Positions 30,471-33,637 of a stretch of 33,637 nucleotides of DNA are shown here, piece by piece; within the stretch, counting starts at the first letter, position 1; every line of letters starts with the position of its first letter. The translations under genes were made by a program, and so were the position numbers. The stretch is from Streptomyces montanisoli (GTDB taxonomy: Bacteria > Actinomycetota > Actinomycetes > Streptomycetales > Streptomycetaceae), in assembly GCF_017813245.1 (NCBI RefSeq), contig NZ_JAGIQL010000068.1, positions 1 to 33,637 on the forward strand, in the 5' to 3' direction. The notes beneath the pieces are model-generated. The model was not told where the DNA came from and searched no databases. It was given only the letters and a program-made list of their open reading frames with translations.

Positions 30471-31616
30471 ATGCTGGACATCGCCGGCGAGCTCGACCGG
30501 TGGGTTTCACAGGGCCGGACGTTCGCCGTGGCCACCGTCGTGGCGGTCGGCGGCAGCGCTCCGCGGCAGCCGGGCGCCGCGCTCGCCGTCGACAGCGCTG
30601 GCGCCGTGATCGGCTCGGTGTCCGGCGGATGCGTCGAGGGCGCCGTGTACGAGCTGTGCGAGCAGGCCATGGCCGGCGGCCACAGCGTGCTCGAACGGTT
30701 CGGCTACAGCGACGACGACGCCTTCGTGGTGGGTCTTACGTGCGGCGGCGTGATCGACATCCTCGTGACCCCGATGGCGCCCGGCACGACGGCCGCGGCG
30801 GTGTTCGCGGCCGGGCTGTCCGCCGTGGTGCGCGGTGACACGGCGGCGCTCGTGCGCGTGGCGGACGGGCCGCAGGAGCTGATGGGCGCGGCGATGCTCG
30901 TCGGCCCCGACCAGGCCTCGCGCGGTTCGCTCGGCGGCCACCCCGAGCTCGACCGTACGGCCGAGGGGGAGGCGCGTGCCATGCTGGCGGCCGGCCGCAC
31001 GGGGACGGTCGTGGTGGGCGCGGACGGTTCGTACTGCGGCCAGCCGGTGACGCTGCTGGTGGAGTCGAGCGTGCCGCCCCCGCGCATGATCGTCTTCGGG
31101 GCCGTGGACTTCGCGGCCGCGCTCGCCCGCATGGGGAAGTTCCTCGGCTACCACGTGACGGTGTGCGACGCACGCCCGGTCTTCGCCACCCGGGAGCGCT
31201 TCCCCGACGCGGACGAGATCGTCGTCGAGTGGCCGCACCGCTATCTGGCGGGCACCGAGACGGACGGGCGCACCGTGCTGTGCGTCCTGACGCACGACGC
31301 GAAGTTCGACGTGCCGCTCCTGGAGGTGGCGCTGAGGCTGCCGGTCGCGTTCGTCGGCGCGATGGGATCGCGCCGCACGCACGAGGACCGCTCGTGGCGG
31401 CTGCGGGAGGCGGGGCTGAGCGAGCGTGAGCTGGCCGGGCTGCGTTCGCCGATCGGCCTCGACCTGGGCGCCCGTTCGCCCGAGGAGACCGCGCTGTCCA
31501 TCGCGTCGGAGATCGTGGCGGCGGCCCGGGGCGGGTCGGGCGCACCGCTGACGGGGGCGCGCTCGCCGATCCACCACGACACGCAGGGCGCGGGGCCGCT
31601 CGGCTCCGCCGCCTGA
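30471..31616 (+). CDS. paoD: XdhC/CoxI-family Mo-cofactor maturation factor (PaoD/YagQ type)
   Basis: This 381-residue protein has the XdhC-CoxI N-terminal domain (FAVATVVAVGGSAPRQPGAA, then GSVSGGCVEGAVYELCEQAM) and a C-terminal Rossmann domain (MIVFGAVDFAAALARMGKFL, then VTVCDARPVF, and FVGAMGSRRTHEDR). The family binds, sulfurates and inserts the molybdenum cofactor into its partner hydroxylase and does not become part of it. Order after the three structural genes equals yagTSRQ/paoABCD. ATG at 30471 has ACGGAG upstream. The gene follows a structured 123-bp gap and could be expressed at a different level from paoABC. Confidence 0.9.
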   Translation: MLDIAGELDRWVSQGRTFAVATVVAVGGSAPRQPGAALAVDSAGAVIGSVSGGCVEGAVYELCEQAMAGGHSVLERFGYSDDDAFVVGLTCGGVIDILVTPMAPGTTAAAVFAAGLSAVVRGDTAALVRVADGPQELMGAAMLVGPDQASRGSLGGHPELDRTAEGEARAMLAAGRTGTVVVGADGSYCGQPVTLLVESSVPPPRMIVFGAVDFAAALARMGKFLGYHVTVCDARPVFATRERFPDADEIVVEWPHRYLAGTETDGRTVLCVLTHDAKFDVPLLEVALRLPVAFVGAMGSRRTHEDRSWRLREAGLSERELAGLRSPIGLDLGARSPEETALSIASEIVAAARGGSGAPLTGARSPIHHDTQGAGPLGSAA

Positions 31617-31628
31617 CGCGCGGCGGCG

Positions 31629-31655
31629 GCCCCCGCCCGCGACCCGGGCGGGGGC
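31629..31655. terminator. Strong bidirectional terminator
   Basis: GCCCCCGCCCG and CGGGCGGGGGC form a perfect 11-bp stem with a 5-base loop in the 49-bp gap between the convergent paoD-like and S33 hydrolase genes. Confidence 0.85.
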
Positions 31656-31665
31656 GGCGCTGTGC

Positions 31666-32970
31666 TCAGCGGGCGCCGAACAGGCCCCGGTCCTTGAGCA
31701 TGCCGCGCAGGTGGGAGAAGACGCGGGCGTCCTCGTGGAGGCCGTCGTGCTCGTACTCGTTGGTCACCCAGGCGTGCGCGTTGCCGACCCGGGACACGGT
31801 CTCCAGCTGGAGCCCCGAGTCGACGTACATGTCGTCGAAGTAGACCGCGGCCGCCAGCGGCACCTCGTTTGCGGCCAGTTGGTCCAGGTCGTAGAGGGCG
31901 GGCCACTCGTCGCGCGCGGCGAGCAGTTCGACGGCGGCACGGAACGGCCGCAGCGCCCTGATCTCCTCGAACATCCAGGGGTAGACCATCTCGCCCGTGA
32001 ACAGCAGGGGCCTCGCGTCCTCGCCGAACTGCGGCCGGGCCGCGCGTTCGCGTTCCGCCGCCCAGGCGGTGGCCCCCGCGCCGCTCCCGTAGATCGTCTC
32101 CTGGAGCGCGGCGTACAGCGGGTTGGTGTAGAAGGCCGTGCTGTCCCTGACGCCGGCGAGGAACGTGTCCGTCAGCCGCTCCCCCGTCCCGGGCCCTTCG
32201 GCGAACGCCTCGTCGAACAGCCAGTGCACGCGCTCGAAGCCGGGCTTCATCCCGAAGCCCATGCCGAGGGCCTGCAGCCGCCGTACCGTCAGGACGTCGC
32301 CGTCCGGCAGGACCACGTCGCCCGCCGCGACGCGGTCGGCGACCCGCGCGACCACGTCCACGTCGTGCGGGTAGCGCTCGCGGTAGATCCGGTTCTTCGC
32401 CTCGACCCGCGGGTACGTGTGCCGGTAGACGTCGGAGGCATCCGATGTCACCGACGCGAGACCGCCGGTCACCAGGCACGCGTGCAGCCCCTCCGGGGCC
32501 TGGGACAGGTAGCACAGCGTCAGGAAGCCGCCGTAGCTCTGGCCGAGCGTCGTCCAGGGCCGGCCGCCGAACACCGTCTTCCGCAGGTGCTCCGCGTCGG
32601 CGACGATCGAGGGCGCGAGGAAGTGGGAGAGGTACGCGGCGCCCGCCTCGGCCGTGCCGAGTGCCGCCATCACGGTCCCGTCGACGGGGGTGCTGCGGCC
32701 GGTGCCCCGCTGGTCGAGCAGGACCACCCGGTGGGTCTTGAGGGCCTCGCCGATCCAGCCGCTCCTGGCCGTCGGACGCGGCGACTTCCCGCCGGGACCG
32801 CCCTGGAGGTAGGTCAGGTACGGCAGGTCGTCGCGCCGGCGCTCAGGGTCGACGAGTTCCCTGGCGAACACCGTGATGGCCGGGCCGTCCGGTGCGGCCC
32901 AGTCGAGCGGGACGTCCACCCTGTGGTCCCGTACGTGGATGCCCGGCAGCGTGTACTCGGCCGTGATCAT
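31666..32970 (-). CDS. Alpha/beta hydrolase, proline iminopeptidase-like (peptidase S33)
   Basis: This 434-residue hydrolase begins MITAEYTLPGIHVRDHRVDV. It has the oxyanion segment YLQGGPGGKSP, where the usual HGGPG starts with Gln, then VVLLDQRGTGRST and the nucleophile elbow GQSYGGF (Ser145). Late acid and histidine candidates are VYFDDMYVD and HDGLHED. This is the S33 proline iminopeptidase layout, which frees N-terminal proline or similar residues from peptides. The length fits the larger actinobacterial members. ATG at 32970 has AGAAGAG upstream and starts 8 bp after the gamma-glutamyltransferase stop, so the two are one operon. The absence of a signal peptide suggests the cytosol. Confidence 0.85.
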   Translation of the reverse strand: MITAEYTLPGIHVRDHRVDVPLDWAAPDGPAITVFARELVDPERRRDDLPYLTYLQGGPGGKSPRPTARSGWIGEALKTHRVVLLDQRGTGRSTPVDGTVMAALGTAEAGAAYLSHFLAPSIVADAEHLRKTVFGGRPWTTLGQSYGGFLTLCYLSQAPEGLHACLVTGGLASVTSDASDVYRHTYPRVEAKNRIYRERYPHDVDVVARVADRVAAGDVVLPDGDVLTVRRLQALGMGFGMKPGFERVHWLFDEAFAEGPGTGERLTDTFLAGVRDSTAFYTNPLYAALQETIYGSGAGATAWAAERERAARPQFGEDARPLLFTGEMVYPWMFEEIRALRPFRAAVELLAARDEWPALYDLDQLAANEVPLAAAVYFDDMYVDSGLQLETVSRVGNAHAWVTNEYEHDGLHEDARVFSHLRGMLKDRGLFGAR

Positions 32971-32978
32971 CTGCTCTT

Positions 32979-33620
32979 CTACCTTCCTACCGCGTAGCCC
33001 TGCATGCCGCGGGGGTTGGCCGCGGCCCTCAGCCAGCCGTCCTCGCGCGCGACGGCGCTGACGTGGCCGAGGGACCAGCCGTCCCCCGTCGTCACGATAT
33101 GTCCTCGCCTGCGCAGCTCGGCGACCACCTCCGGGTCGTGGCGGTCCTCCAGCAGGACGTGCCCCGGGTGGGCGTCGCGCGGGTAGAACGAGTTCGGCAT
33201 GTGGGTGGTGTGGAACTCGGGGAAGTCGATGGCCTCCTGGAGGTTCATGCCGCCGTGCACGACGTTGAGGAAGAAGTGCAGCGTCCACTGGTCCTGGAAG
33301 TCGCCGCCCGGCGTGCCGAACGCGAGCCAGGGTTTGCCGTCCTTGAGGGCGAAGGACGGTGTGAGGGTCGTACGGGGGCGTGCGCCGGGGCGCAGCGAGT
33401 TCGCCAGCCCCTGCTCGACCCAGAACATCTGGCCGCGGGTGGAGAGGCAGAAGCCGAGTCCCGGCACGGTGGGCGAGGACTGGAGCCAGCCGCCGCTGGG
33501 GGTCGCGGAGATCATCATGCCGCTGCTGTCGGCGACGTCGAGGTGGCAGGTGTCGCCGCGCACCTCGCCCGACGCGTCGACGGTGGGCTCACCCGCGCCG
33601 GCGACGGCCCCGCCCACGGT
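32979..33620 (-). CDS. Gamma-glutamyltransferase family protein (5' part missing)
   Basis: About 213 C-terminal residues are visible; the N-terminal part lies beyond the contig edge. The segment GDTCHLDVADSSGMMISATP contains the threonine that becomes the nucleophile of the small subunit after self-cleavage. It is followed by SPTVPGLGFCLSTRGQMFWV, PRTTLTPSFALKDGKPWLAF, GTPGGDFQDQWTLHFFLNVV and AIDFPEFHTTHMPNSFYPRD. All belong to the gamma-glutamyltransferase/cephalosporin acylase family, which transfers or hydrolyses gamma-glutamyl groups. It is immediately upstream of the S33 peptidase. The frame stays open into the adapter, so the break is due to the contig edge and is not a mutation. Confidence 0.88.
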   Translation of the reverse strand, partial: TVGGAVAGAGEPTVDASGEVRGDTCHLDVADSSGMMISATPSGGWLQSSPTVPGLGFCLSTRGQMFWVEQGLANSLRPGARPRTTLTPSFALKDGKPWLAFGTPGGDFQDQWTLHFFLNVVHGGMNLQEAIDFPEFHTTHMPNSFYPRDAHPGHVLLEDRHDPEVVAELRRRGHIVTTGDGWSLGHVSAVAREDGWLRAAANPRGMQGYAVGR

Positions 33621-33621
33621 G

Positions 33622-33634
33622 AGATCGGAAGAGC
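33622..33634. other. Illumina adapter remnant at the contig end
   Basis: AGATCGGAAGAGC is the 13-base common start of Illumina TruSeq adapters, located three bases before the end of the window. The last three bases (ATT) do not continue either standard adapter. Bases from about 33622 onward should not be treated as genomic. Confidence 0.88.
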
Positions 33635-33637
33635 ATT

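Overview
The window is very GC-rich, with strong G/C bias at third codon positions, GTG starts, GTGA/ATGA operon overlaps and leaderless promoters. It carries DUF6479, an F420-type LLM oxidoreductase, a family 5 uracil-DNA glycosylase and an LAETG-type sortase substrate. Together these point to an actinomycete, most likely Streptomyces. It is a draft contig: the left edge starts on a perfect inverted repeat and the right edge ends in an Illumina adapter sequence.

Left part (1-5458, minus strand). A molybdate module runs from a TOBE-domain regulator with an apparently leaderless promoter, through the binding lipoprotein ModA, to a fused permease-ATPase ModBC. A partial TrkA-type NAD-binding protein follows. 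Upstream are an RsmC/RlmG-type rRNA methyltransferase and a small hypothetical gene.

Middle part (5600-18201). This is mostly single genes: a mannonate dehydratase-type enolase; a TetR regulator divergent from a DUF1348 protein, with a promoter and operator visible between them; a universal stress protein; an SLC30A9-like cation transporter; a 50-residue membrane protein; DUF6479; a flavin reductase-like protein; an F420-type LLM oxidoreductase; a uracil-DNA glycosylase; a FUSC-type membrane protein; an LAETG surface protein; a PHP-domain phosphoesterase; a DUF4190 protein; and an NAD kinase. Strong hairpin terminators separate several of them.

Hydroxyproline cluster (18436-24184, plus strand). 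An XRE-cupin regulator precedes a three-subunit FAD/[2Fe-2S] amine dehydrogenase of the D-hydroxyproline type, a DapA-like deaminase and a two-cysteine hydroxyproline 2-epimerase. Two matching GTTC-N8-GAACGA elements, one upstream of the regulator and one on the dehydrogenase promoter, look like its operators. The final alpha-ketoglutarate semialdehyde dehydrogenase and a transporter are not in the window.

Right part (25127-33620). A TetR-YCII gene pair diverges from a four-gene molybdenum hydroxylase operon of PaoABC-PaoD (YagTSRQ) type. Two tandem copies of an 18-bp operator overlap its promoter. A minus-strand pair follows: a proline iminopeptidase-like S33 hydrolase and a truncated gamma-glutamyltransferase. 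Both could feed peptide-derived amino acids, including proline or hydroxyproline, to the cluster upstream. Mo uptake on the left and a Mo enzyme on the right form a supply-and-demand pair about 24 kb apart.

I saw no tRNA, rRNA, CRISPR array, insertion sequence or prophage gene.
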